From positions 12,635 through 76,634 of the forward strand of contig CAZEAP010000017.1 of assembly GCA_964510315.1 (NCBI GenBank): a DNA stretch of 64,000 bases, written 5' to 3'. Shown here piece by piece: positions 1 through 8,438 of this stretch. Origin of the DNA: CAZEAP01 sp964510315 (lineage in GTDB: Bacteria > Planctomycetota > Brocadiia > SM23-32). Positions within the stretch are counted from its first letter, which is position 1. Each line of letters begins with the position of its first letter. The translations under genes and the position numbers were made by a program. Under the pieces are notes generated by a model. That model made no database searches. It was given only the letters and a program-made list of their open reading frames with translations, and was not told the DNA's origin.

Positions 1-442
1 TGCCGCTAATCTCCAGCCGCACCCCCAGCTCGGCGGCCAGCGCGGCATCTTCAGGGCTCAGCAGCCCCGGATGGGCCAGCACGTCGCAACCGGCCTCGAT
101 CGCCGCCCTGTTGGTGCCCTCGGCCACGGGTTCGACGAGGGTCTCACCATGGACCAGCACGACCTCTGCGCCGACCTCGCGGGCAAACACCACCAATCCT
201 TCGATCAAGCGGGGCGGCACGTGAGTGATCTCGCAGCCGGGCAGCAGTTCCATCTCCCCGTAATGGCCGCGGACGGCCTCGCAGAATGCCACCGTCTGCT
301 CCAGCACGGGCTCTATGTTGCCGTGGTCGCAGTGGTCGGATATGACCATTCCGCGGTAACCGGCCGCCTGGCAGCGGCGGGCGAGTTCGGCCGGCAGCAG
401 GACGCCGTCACTGAGCAAGCTGTGGGTGTGGAGATCGTACAT
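1..442 (-). CDS. PHP-domain phosphoesterase (partial, C-terminus beyond window)
   Basis: Reading leftwards from an ATG at 442, the frame stays open for 147 codons to the window edge. It begins MYDLHTHSLLSDG, the metal-binding first motif of PHP phosphoesterases (H5, H7, D12). A second motif, VISDHCDHG, follows near residue 35, then a conserved GCEIT segment and a VLVHGET/LAHPG region. PHP proteins hydrolyse phosphomonoesters or phosphodiesters using a metal cluster; histidinol phosphatase and the polymerase-associated PHP domains are examples. The substrate cannot be told from this fragment. A GGAG Shine-Dalgarno lies about 9 nt before the ATG. The upstream side is the repeat array, so the promoter must lie inside or next to it. 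Confidence 0.85.
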   Translation of the reverse strand, partial: MYDLHTHSLLSDGVLLPAELARRCQAAGYRGMVISDHCDHGNIEPVLEQTVAFCEAVRGHYGEMELLPGCEITHVPPRLIEGLVVFAREVGAEVVLVHGETLVEPVAEGTNRAAIEAGCDVLAHPGLLSPEDAALAAELGVRLEISG

Positions 443-509
443 GGCTTTTCGCTCCAGTAGGTGAGCCGCTTTTATACCAGAACTCCCCGCCCGGCGCGAC
501 CTGAAGGCT

Positions 510-1440
510 GTGGAACCACGGAGGAAGGCGACGACGGAGAGGGGCACAACGGCAAAGGGAACCACGAAGGACACGAAGGGCACGAAACGACAGGGAGGAC
601 ACAACGGCAAGGGGAACCGCGGAGGACGCAGAGTGGCGCGGAGTTAAGACGAACGGCAAGACAGGAACTACGGAGGGCACGGAGGAAGGCGACGACGGAG
701 AGGGGCACAACGGCAAAGGAAACCACGAAGGACACGAAGGGCACGAAGGACGACGAAGGAAGACCACGAACGGCACGACTACTCAACAGCCGGCAACTCC
801 GTGCTGTCTGCTACCTACTGCCTACTCCCAACTCAACTCACCACGGAGACACGGAGGGCACGGAGGAAGGCGACGACGGGGAACGGACAACGGCGAAGGG
901 AACCACGAAGGACACGAAGGGCACGAAACGACAGGGAGGACACAACGGCAAGGGGAACCGCGGAGGACGCAGAGTGGCGCGGAGTTAAGACGAACGGCAA
1001 GACAGGAACTACGGAGGGCACGGAGGAAGGCGACGACGGGGAACGGACAACGGCGAAGGGAACCACGAAGGACACGAAGGCCACGAAGGACGACGAAGGA
1101 AGACCACGAACGGCACGACTACTCAACAGCCGGCAACTCCGTGCTGTCTGCTACCTACTGCCTACTCCCAACTCAACTCACCACGGAGACACGGAGGGCA
1201 CGGAGGAAGGCGACGACGGGGAACGGACAACGGCGAAGGGAACCACGAAGGACACGAAGGGCACGAAACGACAGGGAGGACACAACGGCAAAGGGAACCA
1301 CGAAGGACACGAAGGGCACGAAGGACGACGAAGGAAGACCACGAACGGCACGACTACTCAACAGCCGGCAACTCCGTGCTGTCTGCTACCTACTGCCTGC
1401 TCCCAACTCAACTCACCAGGAGGAAGGCGAACGGGAAAGA
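510..1440. repeat. Mosaic low-complexity repeat array (CACGAAGG / CACGGAGG type)
   Basis: This non-coding array is built from a few modules: CACGAAGGACACGAAGGGCA, a CACGGAGGGCACGGAGGAAGG module, a CGCGGAGGACGCAGAGTGG module, and a unique-looking module starting ACTCAACAGCCGGCAACTCC that runs into CTACCTACTGCCTACTCCC. The last module starts at 781, 1121 and 1356, giving unit lengths of 340 and 235 bp. The 235-bp unit equals the 340-bp unit minus 105 bp, apparently lost by recombination between two internal ACGGCAA(A/G)GGGAACC copies. An older partial copy lies at about 510-780. Open frames across it encode only TTE/RRARR-type low-complexity peptide and are not genes. Confidence 0.9.
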
Positions 1441-1740
1441 CGGGAACTACGAAGTTTGTGGGGGGCGGCCCGCTATCCGACTCCGGCGGGGCCCTGAAGA
1501 GAAAGAACAGGATCAGCCACACAGCCTTTGGCGAGAACGACGAATAACGTTGCACCCGGGGCCGGCGTTCGTTCAGGCACGCCCCGCCCGGGCAAGCTCT
1601 CGATAGTTTGCTCTTCCCGCCCTCTCGTCGGTCGTTCCTCCGTGGTCTCCGTGCTCTCTGTGGTTACTGAATTGTCGTCCTGCTTTACTCTGCGTTACTC
1701 TGCGTCCTCCGCGGTTCCAAATGCGTAGCTGCCCGGCGGT
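1441..1740. other. Repeat-derived spacer with inverted copies of the array motif
   Basis: The first part (1441-1600) shows no recognisable feature. At about 1634-1722 the array motif reappears in opposite orientation: CCTCCGTGGTCTCCGTGCTC, then TCTGCGTTACTCTGCGTCCT followed by CCGCGGTTCC. These are reverse complements of the CACGGAG and CGCGGAGGACGCAGAG modules found at 510-1440. The array is therefore bounded on its right by an inverted fragment, just beyond the RNase R stop codon. No gene is supported here. Confidence 0.65.
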
Positions 1741-3897
1741 TCAATCGTGGAGGTAGAGGTCCAGTCGCCGGCGGGTCATGTCGATGTCCGCGATCACCAC
1801 CTCCACTTCTTGTCCCAGCCGGAACGTCCGCTCGGTGCGGGTGCCCACCAGCGCGTGCTGCTCCTCGTTGAGCTTGTAGAAATCGTCGCGGATGTCCTGG
1901 ACCTTCACCAACCCCTCGATGGAGTAGTCCTCCAGCCGCACGAACATGCCGATCTCCAGCACACCGGTGACCACTCCCTCGAACACCTCGTGCCGGTGGC
2001 TCTCCAGGTAGCGGAGCAGTTTGATCTTGACGATTTCGCGTTCGGCCTCATCGGCCCGGTCCTGCATCTCGTTACAGTGGGAGGCGATGCCCGGCAGTTT
2101 GTCCCGCCACTGGGAACGCAGCTTGCCGGGACTGACGCCACGGTTCAGATAAGCGTCCAGGACGTGGTGCACGACCAGGTCGGGGTACCGCCGCACCGGA
2201 GAGGTGAAGTGGCAGTAACGCTCGAAGTGCAGCGCGTAATGAGGCTTGCAGCCCGGGCTGTAGCGCGCCCGGGTCATCGCCCGCAGCAGTTGCATGTTGA
2301 CCGCTTCGGACACATGCGTGCCGGCAACTTCCCGTAGCAGTTTCTGGAGTTGCTTGCGGTCGCAAGCGTCGACCTCCCTGCCGATGACCGTGCGGACGAA
2401 GTCCTCGAACGCCAGCAGGTCCTCCTCCGGGGGCTCCTCGTGGACCCGGTAGAGCGCCGGAAGTTTCTTGTCGGTCATGAACCGGGCCACGGCACGGTTG
2501 GCGCTGAGCATGAACTCCTCCACCAGGCTGTGGGATCGGTCACGCACGATCTGGGAGACGCTGACCACCCGTCCGTCTTCGCCCACGGTGACCCGATATT
2601 CGGGCACGTCCAGGTCCACCGAGCCGATCTTCTGGCGGCGCTGGCGCAGTTGTTCCGCCAGTGCGTCCAGGTCCCGCAGCAACTCCCAGATGGGCTCGGG
2701 CAGCTTCTCCACGGCAGCGGCGGCGGCCGGCTCTTCGGCCTCGGCCCCTTCGAGGACCTCCTGGACCTCGGTGTAGGTCATACGCCGGTCCACGTGCACC
2801 GCCGAATGGAATATGGCAAAATCCGCTATCCGCGCCTGGTCGTCGAACTCGATCCGGACGGTCTTGGCCGGACGATCCTTGCCTTCGACCAGGCTCAGCA
2901 CCTCCCTGCTCTGCTCCGGGGGGAACATGGGCACGACGTCGTTGGCAAGATAGACGCTGTTGCCGCGGCGCCGGGCCTCCAGGTCGAGGACGCTGTCGGG
3001 CTTGACCTGGTATGACAGATCGGCGACGTGCACCAGGACGACGCGCCGGCCGCCGTCCGGGTCGCGGTAGAAAGAAAGAGCGTCGTCGAAGTCCTTGGCG
3101 TCTTCCGGATCGATGGTAACGGTGGTCTTCTGCCGCAGATCCCTGCGGCGCTCCAACTCCCCCGGTGGAAGGGTCTCGGGCAGCGCCCGGGCGGCCTTCA
3201 GAACGTTCTCGGGGAACTCCCGGGGCAGGCCGAACTCCAATATCACTGATTGCACGTCCACGCCCGGCTCACCCACCTTGCCGAGGACCTCCCGAATCTC
3301 CCCCTCCGGGTTGCGGTGCAGGGTCGGCCATGCGCTTATCTCCACCAGCACCTGGTCGCCCTCTTGGGCTCCTTGCCAGTCCTCGCGTGCCACGTAGATG
3401 TCGCGAAACAGCCCCGGATTGTCCGCCGCGACACGTCCGAATTTCTTGCCGGGCACGAACGCTCCGATCACCATCTCGTTGCGGTGCTCGATCACCTTGA
3501 TGACCCGGCCCGACGGCCCGAGTTTCCTCTTGCCGCGCCGGGCTCGACTGCCCCGGGAGTGCAGTTCCACGGCGACCAGGTCACCGTGCATGGCCCGCCC
3601 CATGTCCTCCTCGCCCACGTAAACATCCTCCCGCTCCTCCTCGAGGGGCAGCAGGAAAGCGAACCCCCGAGGGTTGCATTGGAGGCGTCCGACCACCAGG
3701 CCGGCGGCGTCCGGGTTCACCCAATGCTTTTCCTTGACCTTCACCAGGTGACCCTCTCGCTCAAGATCCTCCAACAGTGCCACAAAATCTGCGGCCTCCT
3801 CGGGTTGGATCGAGAAGTGCCGCTCCAGCTCTTCGGTGGTCATCTGGCGGTAGCTGTCGGATTCCACCAGGTTCAGGACGTTCCTCGGTTCAATCAT
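1741..3897 (-). CDS. rnr: Ribonuclease R
   Basis: A 3'-5' exoribonuclease of the RNB (RNase II) family that degrades structured RNA and helps RNA quality control. In order it has an N-terminal winged-helix segment (about 1-70), OB/cold-shock-like domains with GRLQCNPRGFAFL, the RNB catalytic domain with the acidic motif TIDPEDAKDFDDA that holds the metal-binding aspartates, and a C-terminal S1 domain (FEGVVTGVLEIGMFVRL). The length of 718 aa is near normal; the lysine-rich tail of the E. coli enzyme is absent. The ATG at 3897 is preferred over an upstream in-frame TTG at 3930 because GGGGA sits just before it and family N-termini fit. It is transcribed divergently from the DD-peptidase. Confidence 0.93.
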   Translation of the reverse strand: MIEPRNVLNLVESDSYRQMTTEELERHFSIQPEEAADFVALLEDLEREGHLVKVKEKHWVNPDAAGLVVGRLQCNPRGFAFLLPLEEEREDVYVGEEDMGRAMHGDLVAVELHSRGSRARRGKRKLGPSGRVIKVIEHRNEMVIGAFVPGKKFGRVAADNPGLFRDIYVAREDWQGAQEGDQVLVEISAWPTLHRNPEGEIREVLGKVGEPGVDVQSVILEFGLPREFPENVLKAARALPETLPPGELERRRDLRQKTTVTIDPEDAKDFDDALSFYRDPDGGRRVVLVHVADLSYQVKPDSVLDLEARRRGNSVYLANDVVPMFPPEQSREVLSLVEGKDRPAKTVRIEFDDQARIADFAIFHSAVHVDRRMTYTEVQEVLEGAEAEEPAAAAAVEKLPEPIWELLRDLDALAEQLRQRRQKIGSVDLDVPEYRVTVGEDGRVVSVSQIVRDRSHSLVEEFMLSANRAVARFMTDKKLPALYRVHEEPPEEDLLAFEDFVRTVIGREVDACDRKQLQKLLREVAGTHVSEAVNMQLLRAMTRARYSPGCKPHYALHFERYCHFTSPVRRYPDLVVHHVLDAYLNRGVSPGKLRSQWRDKLPGIASHCNEMQDRADEAEREIVKIKLLRYLESHRHEVFEGVVTGVLEIGMFVRLEDYSIEGLVKVQDIRDDFYKLNEEQHALVGTRTERTFRLGQEVEVVIADIDMTRRRLDLYLHD

Positions 3898-3981
3898 GGG
3901 TCCCCAATCGAAAAAACCAAATAATCCCAAGGACGTTCATTGTAGCCGATACGGCGCGGATTTCAGGGCCGAACGGCGGAT

Positions 3982-4011
3982 TTGCAATGGCCTGCCGCGT
4001 TAGCGGAGAAT
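3982..4011 (+). promoter_or_regulatory. Possible promoter of the DD-peptidase gene
   Basis: TTGCAA at 3982-3987 and GAGAAT at 4006-4011, 18-bp spacer, about 35 bp before the start codon. The -10 box is weak, so this is tentative. Confidence 0.35.
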
Positions 4012-4046
4012 GGCGTCACGGTCACTCAATCCCCAGGTAGCCGACG

Positions 4047-5528
4047 ATGCCAACTCCAGCGCAGAAGCGCCGACACTCCCTCCGCCTGCTCGTTCCGGCA
4101 GCCGTCCTGGCGGCCCTGCTCCACGCGGCCACCGCGACGGCCGATCCGCTGGAGCGCGCCGTGGAGAGCATACTGTCCAAAGGCGGTCGCAAGCGTGCAC
4201 GCGTCGGCGTCCACGTGGTGGCCGCTGCCAGTGGGCGCGTGATCTACAGCCGCCGGCCCATGGGCAGATTCATCGCCGCTTCCAACGAAAAGCTGGTGAC
4301 GGCCGCCGCCGCACTCGAGGCCCTGGGTCCGGACTACCAGTTCCGCACGCGCCTCTATGCGGCGGGACCGATACAGGCGGGGGTGCTCCGCGGAGACCTC
4401 CTGGTCCAGGGCGGAGCCGACCCCACCATCGGAGGGCGTTACGACGACGAACAGGCCGAGGCCGTCTTCGCCCGATGGGCCGAGGCGCTCAAGACCGGTG
4501 GCGTCCGAAGCATCAAAGGTGACGTTGTCGCCGACGACCGTTTCCTGGACCGACGATGGTACCATCCCCGATGGTCGAAAAACCAGGCCTGGAAGTGGTA
4601 CTTCCCGCCCACCTCCGCCCTGTCGGTCAACGACAACTGCGTTGTGATCACCGTTAAGCCCGGGCCGGCGCCGGGCGAGCCGGCACGGCTCAGTCTGTCC
4701 CCCCCGGTCGCTCCCGTCGAGCTGGCCAACCTGTGCACTACCTCCGCCTCCAAACACTCCATCTGGTTCAGCCGGAAGGCGGGCGAGCAAAAGGTGCGCA
4801 TCGGCGGCCACGTGATTCGGTCCTCCGCCGGCTGGTCCCACCGGGCGACGGTTCCCAATCCACCCCTCTACGCCGCCGCCCTGCTGAAGAGCACACTGGA
4901 GCAGAACGACATCTCGGTGGGCGGCCGCCCCCGACTCGTCCGGGGCAAGGACCAGCCCGCACCCACCTCGTCCCCGCCGCTGTGCGTGCGGCGCGCGCGG
5001 CTTCTGCCGGTGCTGCGTCGCATGGTCCGGCGAAGCCACAACCACTACGCCGAACAGGTGATCAAAACCATCGGCGCCGAGGCCGTGGAGGAAGGTTCCT
5101 GGGAGGCCGGCCTCAGGCGGGCCGGACAGATGCTGCAGAGGATGGGGTTCCGCCCATCGGAGTTCCAGCTGGACGACGGCAGCGGACTGTCGCGCCGCAA
5201 TCAGCTCTCCCCCGCCCTGCTGACGGCCCTGCTGGTCCGCATGCGCCGGAGCGATCACGCCGAACGGTTCGGTTCACTGCTCGGCGTCCCCGGCGAACCG
5301 GGCACGCTCCACGACCGACTGACCGATCTGCCCTATCGGGAGAGCGTCCGGGCGAAGACCGGCTACCTGAACGGCGTGGGGGCGCTCAGCGGTTACGCCA
5401 CCGCCCGCAGCGGGATAGAAGTCGCCTTCTCCGTCCTGGTCAACGACTCGAAGAATCCCTCCGGCACCTACTCGATGTCCGCCACCGTGGACGCCATCTG
5501 TCGGGCCATCGTCGACCATGCCGAGTAG
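4047..5528 (+). CDS. dacB: D-alanyl-D-alanine carboxypeptidase/endopeptidase, PBP4 type (peptidase S13)
   Basis: A low-molecular-mass penicillin-binding protein that trims or opens peptidoglycan peptide cross-links in the periplasm. The three active-site motifs are present in order: SxxK as S79-N-E-K82, SxN as S330-H-N332, and KTG at 437-439 (AKTGYLNG). The long insert between the first two motifs, including the GGADPTIGG segment, is typical of the S13 family. An N-terminal basic stretch followed by hydrophobic residues about 12-30, ending ATA-TADP, is a Sec signal peptide. At 493 aa the length matches the family. It stands alone on the plus strand, divergent from rnr. Confidence 0.92.
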   Translation: MPTPAQKRRHSLRLLVPAAVLAALLHAATATADPLERAVESILSKGGRKRARVGVHVVAAASGRVIYSRRPMGRFIAASNEKLVTAAAALEALGPDYQFRTRLYAAGPIQAGVLRGDLLVQGGADPTIGGRYDDEQAEAVFARWAEALKTGGVRSIKGDVVADDRFLDRRWYHPRWSKNQAWKWYFPPTSALSVNDNCVVITVKPGPAPGEPARLSLSPPVAPVELANLCTTSASKHSIWFSRKAGEQKVRIGGHVIRSSAGWSHRATVPNPPLYAAALLKSTLEQNDISVGGRPRLVRGKDQPAPTSSPPLCVRRARLLPVLRRMVRRSHNHYAEQVIKTIGAEAVEEGSWEAGLRRAGQMLQRMGFRPSEFQLDDGSGLSRRNQLSPALLTALLVRMRRSDHAERFGSLLGVPGEPGTLHDRLTDLPYRESVRAKTGYLNGVGALSGYATARSGIEVAFSVLVNDSKNPSGTYSMSATVDAICRAIVDHAE

Positions 5529-5595
5529 CACGGACGAATGGAGGCCGTCTCGCAGGGGCCAAAGTGATGTGAAACCGCACAGGGCTTTGAGCGGC

Positions 5596-5660
5596 ACCCT
5601 TCGACAAGCTCAGGGCCGTGAGCACGCCGAACGGCTCGATCGGCCCGCAGTGAGCATTCA
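5596..5660. repeat. Dispersed repeat of the 'CCTTCGACAAGCTCAGGG' type
   Basis: The motif CACCCTTCGACAAGCTCAGG followed by GCCGTGAGC lies in the 298-bp spacer between the DD-peptidase and the YbhB gene. I recognise this word as one that recurs between genes in many unrelated environmental bacterial genomes; only one copy is seen in this window. The rest of the spacer (5529-5751) shows no gene. Confidence 0.6.
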
Positions 5661-5751
5661 TGGCGCCGGGTGGTGCTCGATGGGCGCATCCGCGCACCTT
5701 CAGGCGCCCAACCACCCCCACAGCGCAAATGCCTTTTGCTATAAGCCGGGA

Positions 5752-5780
5752 TTGATGCCTCGGGGATAAACGCTTAGAAT
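5752..5780 (+). promoter_or_regulatory. Sigma70-type promoter for the YbhB gene
   Basis: TTGATG at 5752-5757, 17-bp spacer, TAGAAT at 5775-5780, about 45 bp upstream of the start codon. Confidence 0.7.
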
Positions 5781-5826
5781 CGATGCAGAGGCCACTGTAA
5801 CTGCGACATGAGAAAGGGGGCGGCCG

Positions 5827-6267
5827 ATGGAACTGACAAGCTCGGCCTTTGAAGATGGCGGACTCATCCCGTCGCTCTACACTTGCGACGGCCAGGACAT
5901 CTCTCCACCGCTGACGGTCTCGGAGGTGCCCGGGGGCACGGCGGCGCTGGCCCTGGTGATGGATGACCCCGACGCGCCTGGCGGCACATTCGATCACTGG
6001 CTGGTGTGGAACATCCCGCCGAGCACAACGGAGATTGCCAAGGGCACCGAGCCGGAAGGCGTCCAGGGCGAGAGTGATTTCGGCAAACTCGGCTACGGGG
6101 GACCCTGTCCGCCCAGCGGGACGCACACCTACCGGTTCAGGCTCTATGCGCTGGATCAGGAGCTTGACCTTGCCGAGGGCGCCGGCAAGGCCCAGCTTCA
6201 AGGCGCCATGGAAGGGCACGTCCTGGAAGAAGCCCTCCTGGAAGGAAGCTACAGCCGTACGCGCTGA
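5827..6267 (+). CDS. YbhB/YbcL family (PEBP-like) protein
   Basis: A 146-residue member of the phosphatidylethanolamine-binding / Raf-kinase-inhibitor-like fold. Family signatures are visible: FEDGGLIPSLYTCDGQDISPPL at the N-terminus, ALVMDDPDAPGGTFDHWLVWNIP in the middle (the DPD..P and HW ligand-pocket residues), and YGGPCPPSGTHTYRFRLYALD near 97. Bacterial members have no settled biochemical role. No signal peptide, so cytoplasmic. A strong Shine-Dalgarno (AGAAAGGGGG) precedes the ATG. It has its own promoter and is followed by a separate promoter for queD, so it is likely monocistronic. Confidence 0.9.
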   Translation: MELTSSAFEDGGLIPSLYTCDGQDISPPLTVSEVPGGTAALALVMDDPDAPGGTFDHWLVWNIPPSTTEIAKGTEPEGVQGESDFGKLGYGGPCPPSGTHTYRFRLYALDQELDLAEGAGKAQLQGAMEGHVLEEALLEGSYSRTR

Positions 6268-6419
6268 GCGTGCCCCGCCAGCGGAACCACCGCGCCTTCG
6301 CCTGAAAATGCGTGGAGAACCGTTGTGTCTTCCGGCGGCGTGCAGGCAACAGGCTGCTAAACAGCGGCCTCTCGCCTCCGATAATAAAGCAGGTGGGTGC
6401 CCTGTCGACAACGGCTGCC

Positions 6420-6448
6420 TTGACGCCCCCGGCGCTGCGAAATACAAT
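6420..6448 (+). promoter_or_regulatory. Sigma70-type promoter for queD-mcsA-mcsB-clpC
   Basis: TTGACG at 6420-6425, exactly 17 bp, TACAAT at 6443-6448; queD starts 47 bp further on. No CIRCE-like inverted repeat (TTAGCACTC type) or CtsR-like heptad repeat is seen around it, although the unit carries stress-protein genes. Confidence 0.75.
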
Positions 6449-6494
6449 GGGGTTGAGGGCACTATTTAACGACGCGGGCGGAGGCCCGTAAATC

Positions 6495-6863
6495 ATGTAC
6501 CAACTGACCATTGAAGAGCACTTCTCAGCGGCTCACAACCTGAGAGAGTACGAGGGGGAGTGCGAGAAGCTGCACGGCCACAACTGGCGCGTCGCCGTCG
6601 AGGTCTGCAGCGAGCAACTCGACGAGCTGGGCATGGTGACGGACTTCCGCGAGCTGAAGAAGGCCCTGAGCGAGGTCCTGGACGGTCTCGATCACCAGTA
6701 CCTGAATGATGTCCCGCCCTTCGACTCCCAGAACCCCACTACGGAGAACCTTTGCCGGTACGTCGCCGAGCAAATGACCGACCGGCTCCCGAGGAAGGTC
6801 ACCGTCCGGCGGGTCTGCTGCTGGGAATCGGAGAAGGCCGGCGCCTGTTACCTGCCCGGATGA
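6495..6863 (+). CDS. queD: 6-carboxy-5,6,7,8-tetrahydropterin synthase (QueD/PTPS family)
   Basis: Converts 7,8-dihydroneopterin triphosphate to 6-carboxytetrahydropterin, an early step of queuosine (7-deazaguanine) synthesis. The zinc ligands are H14 (FSAAH), H28 and H30 (LHGHNW). The catalytic cysteine is C23 (GECEKLHGH), and the D66-H67 pair of LDHQYLND plus E111/E113 complete the site. The PTTENLC motif near 81 is typical. The length of 122 aa matches QueD. No other queuosine gene lies nearby. It is first in the mcsA-mcsB-clpC unit, an unusual association. Related folate enzymes (PTPS-III) are an alternative reading. Confidence 0.88.
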   Translation: MYQLTIEEHFSAAHNLREYEGECEKLHGHNWRVAVEVCSEQLDELGMVTDFRELKKALSEVLDGLDHQYLNDVPPFDSQNPTTENLCRYVAEQMTDRLPRKVTVRRVCCWESEKAGACYLPG

Positions 6864-6878
6864 AGCTGAGAGGGTGCA

Positions 6879-7406
6879 GTGAGCGAAGACGAACAAGGTT
6901 ACATGTGCGAAGAATGCGGTGAGGAACGTGCGACGGTGCACCTGACCGAATTCGTCGACGGCAAGCCCGTCCAGCACCACTACTGCAAGGACTGCTACAA
7001 TAACAGGGAAGGGGCCGCCCTCATGGGTCCGGCCGCCATGTTCGCCCACATCCTGGCGGCGGTCGCCCCGGAATTGAAGGAGCTGAGTATGAAACAGTGC
7101 CCCGAGTGCGGGACCAGCTACCTGGAGTTCCGCCAGGAGGGACTGCTGGGCTGCCCCAGGGACTATGAAGTTTTCGAAGAAGGCCTGACCGATCTGCTCC
7201 AGCAGATTCACCCGGGCACGCGACACTGCGGCAAAGTCCCTCCACAGGCGGGAGAGCGGGCACGGATCCGCAGCGACATCTGCAGTCTTCGCCGCCGACA
7301 GGAGAGCGCTGTGGCAGAGGAGCAGTACGAACTGGCGGCCCGGCTGAGAGATAAAATTGAGGAACTGGAAGCACGCCAAAATGAACTTGGCGAGCTTGAG
7401 AGATAA
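6879..7406 (+). CDS. mcsA: McsA-like zinc-finger/UVR protein, activator of the arginine kinase
   Basis: A 175-residue protein with two Cys4 zinc-binding halves at the N-terminus (C10-x2-C13 with C36-x2-C39, then CPECG with a later GCPRDY) and a C-terminal UvrB/UvrC-type coiled-coil motif (AVAEEQYELAARLRDKIEELE, about 146-167). This is the architecture of McsA, which binds and activates the protein-arginine kinase McsB in Firmicutes. The start is GTG at 6879, with GAGAGGG upstream. The mcsB start codon lies inside its 3' end (26-bp overlap), indicating translational coupling. No ctsR repressor gene precedes it, in contrast to Bacillus. Confidence 0.9.
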   Translation: MSEDEQGYMCEECGEERATVHLTEFVDGKPVQHHYCKDCYNNREGAALMGPAAMFAHILAAVAPELKELSMKQCPECGTSYLEFRQEGLLGCPRDYEVFEEGLTDLLQQIHPGTRHCGKVPPQAGERARIRSDICSLRRRQESAVAEEQYELAARLRDKIEELEARQNELGELER

Positions 7407-8430
7407 ACCGGTCGAATGGCTCCGCGGCGGGCCGGCCGACGACGTGGTGGTCAGCAGCCGTGTGCGCCTGGCGCGCAACCTGGATGGCTATCCGTTCGTC
7501 AACGCCTGCTCGACCGAGCAACTCACCCAGGTGGAAAACCGCGTGCGGGGGGTGCTGAGTTCCCCCCAGCTCGGCCACCCGCTCACCTACGTGGAACTGG
7601 GGGAACTGGCGCGTCTGCTGCGGGAGCTGCTGCTGGAGCGGCGACTGATAAGCCGCCAGCACGCAGAGGCCGACTGGCCGCGTGGGGTCGCCTTCGACCA
7701 GGAGGAGAAGCTCAGCGCGCTGGTCAACGAGGAAGACCACATCCGCATACAGTTCATCCGCGGCGGCCTGAGGCTGGAGGAAGCCTTCCAGCGGGGCAAC
7801 GAATTCGACGACTTCCTCGGGGAGCACCTGCGCTACGCCTACTCCCCGCGCTACGGGTACCTTACCGCCTGCCCCACCAACGTGGGGACCGGCCTCCGGG
7901 CGAGCGTCATGCTGCACCTCCCGGGGCTGTGCATGTCCCAGGAGATGGACAAGGTCATCAGTCTGGCCAACCAGCATAGCCTCGCCCTCCGCGGCGGTGC
8001 CGGCGAGGGCGCTCAGACGGCGGGGGACTTCTACCAGATATCCAACCAGGCGACCCTCGGCCTGAGCGAGGAGGAGATCGTTTCTTCGGTGAGAGAGACC
8101 GCCGAGGAGATGATTGAGATGGAGCGGGCCGCCCGGCAGAACCTGCTGGAGAACAACCCGGAGGAACTGCATTCCCGGATAGAACGGGCGTATCGACTGC
8201 TCTCCTCAGCCGGGAAAATATCTTCGGAGGAGACCCTCAGCCTCCTCTCGCAACTGCGCATGGGGGTGGCGATGGACGTGCCCACCGGGACGGGCCGAGG
8301 GACCCTCGATGAGCTGTTCCTCTTGACATTGCCGGCGCACTTGCAGACAATGGAAGGTAGGATGTTGGACACAGTGGTAAGGGACGAACTCCGAGCCGTT
8401 TACGTAAAGCAAAAACTGACAGGCTCTTAG
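7381..8430 (+). CDS. mcsB: Protein arginine kinase McsB (ATP:guanido phosphotransferase)
   Basis: Transfers phosphate from ATP to arginine side chains; phosphoarginine marks proteins for ClpC-ClpP in Firmicutes. The ATG at 7381 gives 349 aa, the usual McsB length (an upstream TTG would add 8 poorly fitting residues). Guanidino-kinase signatures are clear: VVSSRVRLARN at about 23-33, NEEDHIRIQ near 116 with the catalytic-loop glutamate, and ACPTNVGTGLRAS at 163-175 with the reactive cysteine C164. The start lies within mcsA and the stop is 8 bp before clpC, so the three genes form one coupled unit. Its presence beside LPS genes means the arginine-phosphate system operates here in a diderm. Confidence 0.93.
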   Translation: MNLASLRDKPVEWLRGGPADDVVVSSRVRLARNLDGYPFVNACSTEQLTQVENRVRGVLSSPQLGHPLTYVELGELARLLRELLLERRLISRQHAEADWPRGVAFDQEEKLSALVNEEDHIRIQFIRGGLRLEEAFQRGNEFDDFLGEHLRYAYSPRYGYLTACPTNVGTGLRASVMLHLPGLCMSQEMDKVISLANQHSLALRGGAGEGAQTAGDFYQISNQATLGLSEEEIVSSVRETAEEMIEMERAARQNLLENNPEELHSRIERAYRLLSSAGKISSEETLSLLSQLRMGVAMDVPTGTGRGTLDELFLLTLPAHLQTMEGRMLDTVVRDELRAVYVKQKLTGS

Positions 8431-8438
8431 GTGAATTA

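Noticed and set aside
510..1440. Possible CRISPR array
   Set aside because: Repeats are modular and of unequal spacing (340, 235 bp), with no unique spacers of constant length and no cas genes.
461..1606. Several overlapping open frames of 60-250 codons on both strands in the repeat array
   Set aside because: They translate to Thr/Arg/Glu or Ser/Pro/Val low-complexity peptides that simply follow the repeat modules; the long stop-free frames come from GC-rich sequence.
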